Of a stretch of DNA of 64,000 nucleotides, positions 42,427 through 51,339 are shown piece by piece. The notes under the pieces were generated by a model that worked only from the letters and a program-made list of their open reading frames with translations, did not search any database and was not told the origin of the DNA. Where the stretch lies: contig NZ_JAGFWR010000032.1 of assembly GCF_017599305.1 (NCBI RefSeq), positions 1 through 64,000 of the forward strand. Direction: 5' to 3'. The stretch is from Micromonospora antibiotica (lineage in GTDB: Bacteria; Actinomycetota; Actinomycetes; Mycobacteriales; Micromonosporaceae). The position numbers and the translations under genes are program-made. Each line of letters starts with the position of its first letter. The first letter of the stretch is position 1.

Positions 42427-43457
42427 AGCGAGCCTCCGGCGCGGTTCGTGCGGACGAGCAGGTAGATGAGGTACGGGGCACCGAGCACGCCGGTGATCAC
42501 CCCCACCGGGAAGCGGATGTCGAAGGCGAACTGGCCGAGGAAGTCGGCGACCAGTACCAGCAGCGCGCCGACGAGGGCGGACGGCACCAGCGGTGAGCCG
42601 CCGGCGCCGACCAGCCGGGCGGCGATCGGCCCGGCCAGGAAGGCCGCGAACGCGATCGGTCCGGTGGCCGAGGTGGCGAACGCGATCAGGCCGACGGCCG
42701 CGACGATCGAGACCAGCCGGGTACGTTCCAGCCGGGTGCCGAGCGCCGCGGCGGTGTCGTCGCCGAGTTGCAGCATGGTCAGGTTCCGGGCCTGGCTCAG
42801 CAGCACCGGGCCGAACACGGCCAGCGCGGCCAGCACCGGAACCGTCTCGTCCCAGGTGGAGCCGTTGAGGCTGCCGTTGAGCCAGCGGGTCGCCGCCTGC
42901 AGGTCCCACTGGCCGGCCTGGTTGAGGACGTACGAGGTGGCGCTGTTGAGCATGGCGGCGATGCCGATGCCGATCAGCACCAGCCGGGTGCCGGCCACCC
43001 CGTCGGTGAACGACAGCAGGTAGATGAGCACGGCGACGCCGAGCGCGGCGACGATGGCGAAGATCGAGACGCCGGTCTCGCCGAGGCCGAGCACGATGAT
43101 GCCGAAGGCCGCCGCGGCGCTCGCCGCCGAGCTGATGCCGATGATGTCGGGGCTGGCCAGCGGGTTGCGCAACATGGTCTGAAAGGTGACGCCGCCCATG
43201 CCGAAGCAGAGCCCGGTCGCCAGGGCCAGGACGGTGCGGGGCAGCCGAAGTTCACCGACGGTGAACGACGCGCCGGGCACGGTCTCGCCGAGGATCACCC
43301 GCAGCACGTCGCCGGGCGGGTAGAACGTCTGCCCGACCATCAGCGAGACGACGACCAGCGCGGCCACCGCCGCCGAGAGTGCGGTCAGCACGGCACGGCG
43401 TCGTCGGCTGCGCCGGACCCGACCGCGGGTGACGGCCCTCAGGGTCGTGGTGCTCAC
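42423..43457 (-). CDS. Ferric-siderophore ABC transporter permease (FecCD family)
   Basis: A 344-residue protein with about ten membrane segments. Family motifs are LRLPRTVLALATGLCFGMGGVTFQTMLRNPLASPDIIGIS and FVGPIAFAAFLAGPIAARLVG-like sequence near residue 265. A basic N-terminus of about 20 residues precedes the first helix. It starts with GTG 43457, overlapping the upstream permease stop by four bases. It pairs with the next permease to form the channel. Confidence 0.92.
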   Translation of the reverse strand: MSTTTLRAVTRGRVRRSRRRRAVLTALSAAVAALVVVSLMVGQTFYPPGDVLRVILGETVPGASFTVGELRLPRTVLALATGLCFGMGGVTFQTMLRNPLASPDIIGISSAASAAAAFGIIVLGLGETGVSIFAIVAALGVAVLIYLLSFTDGVAGTRLVLIGIGIAAMLNSATSYVLNQAGQWDLQAATRWLNGSLNGSTWDETVPVLAALAVFGPVLLSQARNLTMLQLGDDTAAALGTRLERTRLVSIVAAVGLIAFATSATGPIAFAAFLAGPIAARLVGAGGSPLVPSALVGALLVLVADFLGQFAFDIRFPVGVITGVLGAPYLIYLLVRTNRAGGSL

Positions 43458-44494
43458 AGTTCGCGTACCTTCTGCCGGCGGACGATGTAGATGAAGAAGG
43501 GGGCGCCGATCAGGGCGGTGATGATCCCGGCCTCGATCTCGTCGGGGCGGTTCACCACCCGTCCGGCGACGTCCGCGACGGTCAGCAGCACCGCGCCGAC
43601 CAGGGTCGCGAACGGCAGCAGCCAACGGTGGTCGAGTCCGACGAGCAGCCGGCACAGGTGCGGGACGATCAGGCCGACGAAGGCGATCGGTCCGGCGACC
43701 GCGGTGGCCGCGCCGCAGAGCACCACCGCACCGGCGGCGGCGATCCCGCGGACCAGGGCGACGCGTTCGCCCAGGCCGGCGGCGAGGTCGTCGCCGAGCG
43801 CGAGGGAGTTGAGTGCCCGGGCGCACAGCAGGCAGACGGCCAGCCCGGCGGCCAGGAACGGCAGGACCTGGCCGATGCTGTCCCAGCTGGCCCCGCCGAC
43901 GCCGCCGACCTGCCAGGACTGGAAGTTCTCGGCGATGTCGCCACGCGGCAGCACGACCGCGACCACCAGCGAGGCGAGGGCGGCGGAGGTGGCCGCCCCG
44001 GCCAGGGCGATCTTGAGAGGGGTGGCGCCGCCGCGACCGAGCGAGCCGACCGCGTAGACGAACAGCGCGGACACCGCCGCTCCGGCGATGGCGACCCAGA
44101 TGTACATGGTGGCGGTGTACAGGCCGACGGTGGTCATGGCGACGGCGATGGCGAGCATCGCGCCCATGTTCACCCCGAGGATGCCCGGGTCGGCGAGCGG
44201 GTTGCGGGTGACGCCCTGCATCACGGCCCCGGACAGGGCCAGTGCGGCGCCGACCAGGGCCGCGAGCACCGTCCGGGGCAGGCGTTTGACCACGGCCGCC
44301 TGGTCGAGGGTGTCCTGGGTGCCGCCGAGTGCGGCGGTGATGTCGGCCCAGCCGACGATCCGGGAACCGAAGGCGACCGACGCGATCAGGGCCAGGGCCA
44401 GCGCGGCGAGGACGATCAGGAGCCAGGTCAGGCGGGTCCGGGCCGGACGTCGCAGCAGGGCGACGTCCGGCCCGGAGGTGGTTGCACCGGTCAT
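43454..44494 (-). CDS. Ferric-siderophore ABC transporter permease (FecCD family)
   Basis: A 346-residue protein with about nine or ten membrane segments. The conserved VKRLPRTVLAALVGAALALSGAVMQGVTRNPLADPGILGVN and PIAFVGLIVPHLCRLLVG are the standard FecCD signatures. Its start overlaps the stop of the binding-protein gene by one base. It is the second gene of the operon 45531 to 41614. Confidence 0.93.
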   Translation of the reverse strand: MTGATTSGPDVALLRRPARTRLTWLLIVLAALALALIASVAFGSRIVGWADITAALGGTQDTLDQAAVVKRLPRTVLAALVGAALALSGAVMQGVTRNPLADPGILGVNMGAMLAIAVAMTTVGLYTATMYIWVAIAGAAVSALFVYAVGSLGRGGATPLKIALAGAATSAALASLVVAVVLPRGDIAENFQSWQVGGVGGASWDSIGQVLPFLAAGLAVCLLCARALNSLALGDDLAAGLGERVALVRGIAAAGAVVLCGAATAVAGPIAFVGLIVPHLCRLLVGLDHRWLLPFATLVGAVLLTVADVAGRVVNRPDEIEAGIITALIGAPFFIYIVRRQKVREL

Positions 44495-45531
44495 CAGAGC
44501 TTGTCGGCGGCTTTGCCGAGCAGGTCGACGTAGTCCTTGAGGACGAACGAGACGCCCAGGGGTGTCGGGTTGGCGGCGGTGGCGACGGGGGTGCTGCCGG
44601 GCAGCGAGACGAAGGAGCCGCGCTTGATCGCGGGGATCTTGGACAGCAGCGGGTCCTTCTGGAGGGTGGCCAGGGTGGTGCCGTCGGCGTCGCCGTAGGT
44701 CACGATGATGTCGACGTCGCTGAGGTTCTGCACCTGCTCGGCGCTCTGGGTGAGGCTGAATTCCTTGGTCGCGGCGGAGGCCTTCGCGATGCTCTGCGGG
44801 TGCGTCATGCCGAGGTCGGTGAAGAACTGGGCCCGGGTGTCGTTCGTGGTGTAGAAGCTGATCTTGCTGAGGTCGGTCGGGTCGAGGTGGGTCAGGAACA
44901 TCACCGACCGGCCCGCCAGCTTCGGGTAGCGGGCGGCCTCGTCCTTCATCTGCTTCTCGATCTTCGCGATCAGCGCGTCACCCTCGGTGGCCAGGCCGAG
45001 GGCCTTGCTCTCCAGCTTGATGCTGTCGCGCCACGAGGTGGCCCAGGGCGCCTGCGGGTACGCGACGACCGGCGCGATCTTCGTCAGGGTGTCGTAGTCC
45101 TGTTTGGTCAGGCCGGAGTACGCGGCCAGGATGACGTCCGGCCTGGTGTTCGCCACCGCCTCGAAGTCGATGCCGTCGGTCTCGTCGAACAGCACCGGGG
45201 TCGACGCGCCGAGTTCCTTGAGTCGCGCGGCGTCCCAGGGCAGCAGCCCGTCGCCGTCCTCGTCGCCGAAGTTGGCCTTGGCGTAGCCGACCGGGACGAC
45301 GCCCAGGGCGAGGGGGACCTCGTGGTTGGCCCAGTTGACGGTGGCGACCCGCTCCGGCTTCTTGTCGATCGTGGTGGTGCCCAGCGCGTGGGTGACGGTG
45401 AGCGGGAAGGTCGCCGTCGCGGGCCCGGACGCGGCGGGCTTCCCGTCGGGGTCGGACGACCCGCCGCAGGCGGCGAGGGCGAGCGTGGTGGCGACCGCGA
45501 CGATTCCGGTGAGCAACCGGGAGGGGCGCAT
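44494..45531 (-). CDS. Siderophore-binding lipoprotein
   Basis: A 345-residue substrate-binding lipoprotein. The signal ends in the lipobox LALAAC with Cys22 as the lipidated residue. The mature protein has the class III periplasmic-binding fold (PKRVATVNWANHEVPLALGVVPVGYA, with a long central helix KIAPVVAYPQAPW) of FecB/FepB/DesE-like ferric-siderophore receptors. It is anchored outside the cytoplasmic membrane. It is the first gene of the uptake operon, with the iron box 24 bases upstream of its ATG. The exact siderophore is unknown. Confidence 0.92.
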   Translation of the reverse strand: MRPSRLLTGIVAVATTLALAACGGSSDPDGKPAASGPATATFPLTVTHALGTTTIDKKPERVATVNWANHEVPLALGVVPVGYAKANFGDEDGDGLLPWDAARLKELGASTPVLFDETDGIDFEAVANTRPDVILAAYSGLTKQDYDTLTKIAPVVAYPQAPWATSWRDSIKLESKALGLATEGDALIAKIEKQMKDEAARYPKLAGRSVMFLTHLDPTDLSKISFYTTNDTRAQFFTDLGMTHPQSIAKASAATKEFSLTQSAEQVQNLSDVDIIVTYGDADGTTLATLQKDPLLSKIPAIKRGSFVSLPGSTPVATAANPTPLGVSFVLKDYVDLLGKAADKL

Positions 45532-45554
45532 ACGGAGTACTCCAACTCACATAG

Positions 45555-45573
45555 TAAGGACAGGCTTACCTAA
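45555..45573. promoter_or_regulatory. IdeR/DmdR-type iron box in the divergent siderophore promoter region
   Basis: TAAGGACAGGCTTACCTAA matches the 19-base DtxR/IdeR consensus TTAGGTTAGGCTAACCTAA at 15 positions. It lies between the binding-protein gene (start 45531) and the exporter-fold ABC genes (start 45631), so iron-loaded repressor would close both directions. Confidence 0.75.
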
Positions 45574-45630
45574 TACTTGATCGGTAAAGTACTCCACGTT
45601 CCTGAGCCGTTGACCAGGGGGTATGAGGCA

Positions 45631-47355
45631 GTGAGCAAGATCAGTGCTGGCACCGTCATCCTGCGTAGGGCGGTCGCCCGCAACGGGCGACGCCTCTGGA
45701 GCGGAACGGCACTGGCCGGCGTCTACCAGCTCTGCGCGGCCCTGGTGCCGATCCTCATCGGCGTCATCGTCGACCGGGGCGTCGCCACCGGCGACCTGAC
45801 CGCGCTGCTCGTCTGGATCGCCGTCCTGGCGGCGGTCTACCTGGTGCTGGCGGTGACCTACCGCTTCGGCGCGCGACGCCTGCAACGGGCCATCGCCGAG
45901 GAGGGTCACCAACTGCGGGTCGAGTTGGCGGCGCGGATCCTGCACCCACGCGTGCTCCGGGCCGAACGGCACACCGGCGACCTGCTCGCGGTCACCACCA
46001 CCGACGCCGAGTACACCTCCTACCTGCTCGACCACATCCCCCGGATCACCAGCGCCCTGGTGGCGGTCACGGTCAGCGCGGTCGCGCTGCTGCTGATCTC
46101 GCCACCGCTCGGACTGACCGTGCTGGTCGCCATCCCGGTCGTGCTGGCGGTCCTCAACCGCACCGCGCCGCTGATCGCCCGACGTGTCAAGGAGCAACAG
46201 GATCAGGCCGGCCGGGCCACCGCGCTCGCCACCGACCTGGTGACCGGGCTGCGGGCGTTGCGCGGCATCGGCGCGCAGGACGCCGCCGTCGAGCGGTACC
46301 ACCGGGTGAGCCGCCACGCCCTGGCGGCCACGCTGCGCGCCTCCCGGACCCAGAACGCCTACCTGGGCGCGTCCACGATGCTGAGCGCCCTGCTGTCCGG
46401 AGGCATCGCGCTCATGGCGGGCTGGTTCGCGCTCACCGGCCGCATCACGGTCGGCCAGTTCATCACGGTGATCGGCTCCGCGCAGTTCCTCGTCGAACCG
46501 TTCGGCGTGCTCGCGGTCGTACCCGGTTGGACCGCTGCCGCCCGCGCGGCGGCGGAGCGGGTCGCCGCCGTCGTCGGGGCCGACGTGGTCCTGCCGCCGG
46601 GTGCCGCCGCGCCCCGCAGCGGCGGCCACGAGCTGCGCCTGACCGACGTGACGTACGGCCCGCTCGCCGGGCTGCGCCTGCACGTGCGCGGCGGGGAGTT
46701 CGTCGGTGTGGTGGCCCGCCGACCGGCGGACGCCGAGGCGCTGGCGCGGCTGCTGGCGGTGCCCGACGGTCACACGGGTGACGTCCTGCTCGGCGGCGAA
46801 CGGCTCGAGGCCGTGGACCGGGGCCGGGCGCGGCAGGTGCTGCACAGCGAACCGCACCGCACCGACCTGTTCACCGGCACCCTCGCCTCGAACATCGCCC
46901 TGCGCGACGACGGAGGGCGGCACGACGACGACGGACGGCACGACGACGGACGGCTCGACGAGGCCCTGCGCGCCGCTGCCGTCGCCGAGGTGGCGCACCT
47001 GCACCCGGAGGGCCTACGCATGCCGGTCACCGAACGCGGCGCGAACCTCTCCGGCGGCCAGCGGCAACGTGTCGCGCTCGCCCGCGCGTTGCTCGCCGCG
47101 CCGCCGCTGCTGGTCCTGCACGACCCGACCACCGCCGTCGACGCGGTCACCGAACGGGCCGTCGCCGACGGCATCCGCGCCCTGCGGCACGGTTCGGATG
47201 CCGGCTACGGCACCGTCGTCATCACCACCAGCCCGACGCTGCTGGCCGCCACCGACCGGGTGGTGTTCATCGGGGACGGCGCCGTCGCCGCCGAGGGTAC
47301 GCACGCCGAACTCGTCGGCCACGACGACAGCTACCGCCGGACGGTGCTGCGGTGA
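45631..47355 (+). CDS. ABC exporter-fold protein with missing Walker A (subunit 1)
   Basis: A 574-residue half-transporter: a six-helix membrane domain (residues 20-310) fused to a nucleotide-binding domain. Where Walker A should be, near residue 360, it reads GVVARRPADAEALARLL, lacking the GxxGxGK(S/T) loop. Walker B is LLVLHDPTT, with Pro in place of the catalytic Glu. The signature LSGGQRQRVALARAL near residue 472 is perfect. It probably forms a heterodimer with the next gene product. Start GTG 45631; the frame stays open upstream. IrtAB/YbtPQ-like siderophore importers share this fold, which fits the iron context. Confidence 0.88.
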   Translation: MSKISAGTVILRRAVARNGRRLWSGTALAGVYQLCAALVPILIGVIVDRGVATGDLTALLVWIAVLAAVYLVLAVTYRFGARRLQRAIAEEGHQLRVELAARILHPRVLRAERHTGDLLAVTTTDAEYTSYLLDHIPRITSALVAVTVSAVALLLISPPLGLTVLVAIPVVLAVLNRTAPLIARRVKEQQDQAGRATALATDLVTGLRALRGIGAQDAAVERYHRVSRHALAATLRASRTQNAYLGASTMLSALLSGGIALMAGWFALTGRITVGQFITVIGSAQFLVEPFGVLAVVPGWTAAARAAAERVAAVVGADVVLPPGAAAPRSGGHELRLTDVTYGPLAGLRLHVRGGEFVGVVARRPADAEALARLLAVPDGHTGDVLLGGERLEAVDRGRARQVLHSEPHRTDLFTGTLASNIALRDDGGRHDDDGRHDDGRLDEALRAAAVAEVAHLHPEGLRMPVTERGANLSGGQRQRVALARALLAAPPLLVLHDPTTAVDAVTERAVADGIRALRHGSDAGYGTVVITTSPTLLAATDRVVFIGDGAVAAEGTHAELVGHDDSYRRTVLR

Positions 47356-49211
47356 CCCACCCGATCCTGCCCGTGGCCGGCCCGCGCGAGAGCAGGGCGT
47401 GGCTCGGTGCGCAACTACGGGCCCGCCCGGGCGGCACCGGCGGCACCCTGGTCGTCGGGCTGTTCGCCGCCGCCACGGCGATCGTCCCCGCCTACGCCCT
47501 GGGCCTGCTGGTCGACCGGGTCCGGGCCGGTGGCGGCACCGACGCGCTCGTGCCGGTCGCCGTGGTCATCGTGGCCGCGGCGGTCGTCGGCGGCGTGGCC
47601 ACCGGCGTCAGCGCCCACCTGATCCGCCGGTTGGGTGCGGGGATCCTCGCCGACCTGCGTGAACGTGCCCTGGACACCGCGCTGCGCCTGCCGGCGGCGG
47701 TGCTCGACCGGGCGGGCCGGGGCGACCTGGTCTCGCGGGTCGGTGCGGACGTCAGCGCCATCGACCGGGCCGTCACCGAGGTTCTGCCCACCCTGATCTC
47801 GGCCCTGCTGCTGGCGGCGATCAGCCTCGGCACGATGATCGGCATCGACTGGCGGCTGGGGCTGGCCGGCGCGGTCGCCGTCCCGCTCCATGTGCTCGGC
47901 CTGCGGTGGTACCTCCCCCGGGCCGCGCCGGCCTACGCGGCGGAGCGGGTCGCCATCGCGCAGCGGTCGCAGCAGTTCGTCGAGAGTGTGCAGGGCATCC
48001 GTACGGTGCACGCCTACCGGCTGGAGGACCGGCACCTCGCCGGCATCACGGCGGTCTCGGCCCGCGCGCGGGACATCTCGACGAGCGTGTTCGCCCTCTA
48101 CACCCGTTTCGTGGGCCGCATCCACGGGGCGGAGCTGGCCGGGCTCGGCGCGGTGCTGGCGGTGGGATTCCTGCTCGTCCGCCGGGACGCCGTCACCCTC
48201 GGCGAGGTCTCCGCGGCCGCGCTGCTGCTGCACCGCCTGTTCGGCCCGGTGCTGCACCTGATGGTCACCTTCGACAAGGCCCAGGATGCGGGGGCGAGCC
48301 TGGCCCGTCTCGTCGGTGTGCTCGGCACGGACCCCGAAGGCCGTGGCGGCGGCACCGCGCCGACGGCGCACGACCTCGTCCTGACCGGCGTCGGCTTCAG
48401 CTACGACGGGACCACGCCGGTGCTGCGCGACGTCTCCCTGCGGGTCGGGTCGGGCCAGGTCGTCGCGCTGGTCGGGTCCACCGGCGCCGGGAAGACCACG
48501 GTCGCGTCGATCGCCGCCGGGGCCCTGCGCCCCGGGCACGGCACGGCCACCCTGGGCGGCGTACCCGTCAATGAGCTGCCCGCCCGGACGGTCGCCCTGG
48601 TCAGTCAGGAGACCCACGTGTTCGCCGGGCCCCTCGATGAGGACCTGCGGTTGGCCCGCCCGCACGCCACGCCGGAGGAACTCACCGCGGCCCTGGCCCG
48701 CGTCGGTGCCCTGACCTGGGTGCTCGCCCTCCCCGAGGGCCTGGGCACCGTGGTCGGTGAGGGCGGCCACCCGCTGACTCCGGCGCAGGCGCAGCAGTTG
48801 GCGCTGGCCCGGGTGGTGCTGCTCGACCCCGCGGTGGTGGTGCTGGACGAGGCGACCGCCGAGGCGGGCAGCGCAGGTGCGCGCGACCTCGAACAGGCCG
48901 CCGCCGCGGCGTTGGCGGGACGCACCGCCCTGGTCGTCGCCCACCGCCTCACCCAGGCCGTGGCCGCGGACCACATCATCGTCATGGACCATGGCGAGAT
49001 CGTCGAGAGTGGTCCGCACGCCGACCTGGTCGGTGCGGGGGCAAGCTACGCCCGGCTGTGGGCGGCGTGGACCGCCCGGGCCGCCGACGGTCCCGGGCCG
49101 CCCCGCACCGACGCCGCTGCGGGGCCCGTGGTGGGCAGCGGCGACCCGCCGGTGCCGCAGCGGCGGCAGGTGCGGAGGGACGGGCCGCCGCTGACCGCTC
49201 AGCGGGAGTAG
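47352..49211 (+). CDS. ABC exporter-fold protein with intact Walker A but degenerate signature (subunit 2)
   Basis: A 619-residue half-transporter: membrane domain at residues 30-320, then a nucleotide-binding domain with Walker A GSTGAGKTT near 374, Walker B VVVLDEAT with the catalytic Glu near 495, and H-loop VVAHRLT near 528. The signature reads LTPAQAQQLALARV instead of LSGGQ. It complements subunit 1, so only one composite ATP site with all catalytic parts can form. Its GTG start overlaps the stop of subunit 1, and a proline-rich tail overlaps rpsD by 13 bases on the other strand. Confidence 0.9.
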   Translation: MTHPILPVAGPRESRAWLGAQLRARPGGTGGTLVVGLFAAATAIVPAYALGLLVDRVRAGGGTDALVPVAVVIVAAAVVGGVATGVSAHLIRRLGAGILADLRERALDTALRLPAAVLDRAGRGDLVSRVGADVSAIDRAVTEVLPTLISALLLAAISLGTMIGIDWRLGLAGAVAVPLHVLGLRWYLPRAAPAYAAERVAIAQRSQQFVESVQGIRTVHAYRLEDRHLAGITAVSARARDISTSVFALYTRFVGRIHGAELAGLGAVLAVGFLLVRRDAVTLGEVSAAALLLHRLFGPVLHLMVTFDKAQDAGASLARLVGVLGTDPEGRGGGTAPTAHDLVLTGVGFSYDGTTPVLRDVSLRVGSGQVVALVGSTGAGKTTVASIAAGALRPGHGTATLGGVPVNELPARTVALVSQETHVFAGPLDEDLRLARPHATPEELTAALARVGALTWVLALPEGLGTVVGEGGHPLTPAQAQQLALARVVLLDPAVVVLDEATAEAGSAGARDLEQAAAAALAGRTALVVAHRLTQAVAADHIIVMDHGEIVESGPHADLVGAGASYARLWAAWTARAADGPGPPRTDAAAGPVVGSGDPPVPQRRQVRRDGPPLTAQRE

Positions 49212-49807
49212 AACTCCACCACGAGCTGCTCGTCGCAGACCACCGGCACCTCGTGCCGGGCGGGCTCGCGCAGCAGCGTGGCGCGCAGCCCGGTGAGCTC
49301 CACCGACAGGTACGGGCGGGGTAGGTCGTCGGCGTGCGCGCCGGTGGCGGCGAGCTGGAACGGTGGCAGGGCGCGGCTGCGCTCGCGTACCGCGACCACC
49401 TGGCCGGGCCGCAGCCGGTACGAGGGCCGGTCGACCTTGTGCCCGTCGACGGTGAAGTGACCGTGTCCGACGAGTTGGCGTGCCTGGTAGATGCTGCGGG
49501 CCAGCCCGGCCCGGAGCACCACCGCGTCGAGTCGCCGTTCCAGGAGGGCGACCAGCGACTCACCGGTCTTCCCGGCGCCCCGGGCGGCCTCGTCGAACGT
49601 CCGGCGCAGTTGGGCCTCGCTGACGTTGTACTGGTGGCGCAGCCGCTGCTTCTCCAGCAGCCGGACCTGGTAGTCGGAGGTCTTGCGCCGGTTGCGGCCG
49701 TGCACACCCGGCGGGTAGGGACGTCGCTCGAAGTACCGCACGCACTTGCGGGTGAGCGGGATGCCGAGCGCGCGGGAGAGCCGGGCCTTGGGGCGGGGGT
49801 GGTTCAC
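49199..49807 (-). CDS. rpsD: 30S ribosomal protein S4
   Basis: A 202-residue S4 of the actinobacterial type. It starts RPKARLSRALGIPLTRKCVRYFERRPYPPGVHGRNRRKTSDYQVRLLEKQRLRHQY, has the S4 RNA-binding domain at about residues 92-155 (RRLDAVVLRAGLARSIYQARQLVGHGHFTVDGHKVDRPSYRLRPGQVV) and ends VPVVCDEQLVVEFYSR. It binds 16S rRNA early in assembly. There is no zinc CxxC motif at the N-terminus. It sits in an iron-regulated neighbourhood, with an iron box 37 bases upstream of its start. It could be the only copy or a regulated paralogue. Confidence 0.95.
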   Translation of the reverse strand: MNHPRPKARLSRALGIPLTRKCVRYFERRPYPPGVHGRNRRKTSDYQVRLLEKQRLRHQYNVSEAQLRRTFDEAARGAGKTGESLVALLERRLDAVVLRAGLARSIYQARQLVGHGHFTVDGHKVDRPSYRLRPGQVVAVRERSRALPPFQLAATGAHADDLPRPYLSVELTGLRATLLREPARHEVPVVCDEQLVVEFYSR

Positions 49808-49843
49808 GTTCGACGTCTCCGATCGAATGGTCTAGCCTGCAAC

Positions 49844-49862
49844 TTAGGTAAGGCTAACCTAC
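49844..49862. promoter_or_regulatory. Strong IdeR/DmdR-type iron box between rpsD and the DUF2470 gene
   Basis: TTAGGTAAGGCTAACCTAC matches the consensus TTAGGTTAGGCTAACCTAA at 17 of 19 positions. It lies 18 bases before the DUF2470 start and 37 bases before the divergent rpsD start, overlapping the likely promoter of either gene. Confidence 0.88.
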
Positions 49863-49880
49863 ATTGAGGAGTCAGGGATC

Positions 49881-50615
49881 ATGCGACCCAGCCCGGCGGA
49901 GATCGTGCGTACCCTCGTCGCGGGCGAGCTGCCGGCCCTCGCCCAGCTGGCCGGCAGCACCGGCCCGCACCAGGTCAGGCACGCCACCGACCCGGCCGGC
50001 CGGGTGCTGCTGCTGGTGCCGGCGCCCGGCGACCTCGCCACGGCGCTCACGCCGCCCGCCGGGGACACCGCCGTCGCCACCGTCCTCGACGTGCTCGACC
50101 TGCCGCCCACCGCCGGTGCCCCCTCGCTCGGCCGGGCCTGGGTCTCCGGCTGGGCCGAGCGCCTCGACGGCGACGCGGCCCGGCAGGCCGCGATGGACTT
50201 CGCCGCCATCCGGCCCACCGGCGACCTGCTCGACGTGGGCAGCAGGTTCCAGCTGCACCGGTTCGAGGTGACCGAGGCCCGCTGGGAACGCGCCGGCGCA
50301 ACGCGCCCGATCGACCCGCAGGCGTACGCACAGGCCGAGCCCGACCCGTTGCACGCGGCCGAGGCGGGGTTGCTGGCCGACCTCGCCGACCACCACGCCG
50401 AGCAGGTCGCGGCCCACCTGCGCCGGCAGTTGAAGCTCACCGGTGCCGAGTCGCCACGGGTGGTCCGGATCGACCGGTACGGCCTGCTGGTCGCGTACGG
50501 CCAGCCCGGCGCGGCCCGACGGGCGAGGGTGAGCTTCGCGCGACCCGTCGCCGACGTCGCCGAGCTGTCCCGGCTGCTGCACCCGATGCTCTGCCCCCGG
50601 CAGGCAGCCGCCTGA
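49881..50615 (+). CDS. DUF2470-domain protein, probable HugZ-like iron/heme-related protein
   Basis: A 244-residue protein. The N-terminal 130 residues resemble the split-barrel flavin/heme-binding fold (VLLLVPAPGDLATAL, TVLDVLDLPP, AWVSGWAERL). The C-terminal DUF2470 domain starts near residue 150 (DPLHAAEAGLLADLADHHAEQVAAHLRRQL..RVVRIDRYGLLV). Such proteins are widespread in iron-repressed actinomycete regulons and may handle heme or store iron. The strong iron box just upstream supports repression by iron. Enzymatic activity is not shown. Confidence 0.8.
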   Translation: MRPSPAEIVRTLVAGELPALAQLAGSTGPHQVRHATDPAGRVLLLVPAPGDLATALTPPAGDTAVATVLDVLDLPPTAGAPSLGRAWVSGWAERLDGDAARQAAMDFAAIRPTGDLLDVGSRFQLHRFEVTEARWERAGATRPIDPQAYAQAEPDPLHAAEAGLLADLADHHAEQVAAHLRRQLKLTGAESPRVVRIDRYGLLVAYGQPGAARRARVSFARPVADVAELSRLLHPMLCPRQAAA

Positions 50616-50767
50616 TCCGGGCGACCGGGCATCCCTGATGCAGACCCCGTCGCGGTAGGACGTCCTGGTCGACGACGGTACAACCGCATCCGGCGGGCGG
50701 CGGCCGTCGCGATGGATCGGCGGATCCCGGGTTTCACCGGCCGCCGGTTGCGGGTAGCGGTTTGACC

Positions 50768-51316
50768 GTGAACCGCGATCTCGTGACGGCGTTGCAGGCC
50801 GCCTGGGGCCTGCCGGAGTTCCGCGACGGGGTACGCCACGTCATCGACCTCGACGAGGTGGCGCTGCTGCTGGCCACGCTCTCCGTCGCGGACCATGACC
50901 GCGAGGTGGAGCGCAGCCTGCTGCGGCTGCTGCGGTCCAGTCTGGACACGACCGAGATCCGGGAAGCGGTGTTGCTGCTGCTGGAACGCGACGAGGTACG
51001 CCGACCGCTCCTCGCGGCGGTGGTCCGACCGAATGCCGACCGACCGGGTCAGGCTGCCGCCATCACCTCGGCGGCCGAGGACCCCAGGGTGCGGCGTGAG
51101 GTACGGGCGGTGCTGGACGACGCCAGGGTGCGCGAGCTGGTCTGGCAGGCGGTCGAGAACCAGGTGGACGCCGACCGGGTCGGCCTGGCCCGCCGCGTCG
51201 CCGTGCTGTTCATCCGGCACCCGAGCGTTCCACGCCTCGCCTGGGCCCTGCGCCGCCACGGCGTACTACGCGAACTACGCCGCACCGGCACGCCGGGCGA
51301 CGGCACCGCGACCTGA
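50768..51316 (+). CDS. Hypothetical all-helical protein
   Basis: A 182-residue protein, almost entirely helical (DLVTALQAAWGLPEFRDGV, EVALLLATLSVADHDREVERSLLRLLRSSL, and DDARVRELVWQAVENQVDADRVGLARRVAVLFIRHPSVPRLAWALRRHGVLREL). The spacing of about 30 residues suggests HEAT-like repeats. The start is uncertain: GTG 50768 was chosen over TTG 50762. No function can be assigned. The Imm7 gene follows after 23 bases and may be cotranscribed. Confidence 0.6.
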   Translation: MNRDLVTALQAAWGLPEFRDGVRHVIDLDEVALLLATLSVADHDREVERSLLRLLRSSLDTTEIREAVLLLLERDEVRRPLLAAVVRPNADRPGQAAAITSAAEDPRVRREVRAVLDDARVRELVWQAVENQVDADRVGLARRVAVLFIRHPSVPRLAWALRRHGVLRELRRTGTPGDGTAT

Positions 51317-51339
51317 GGAGGTGCCCCTACACTGCGGCC

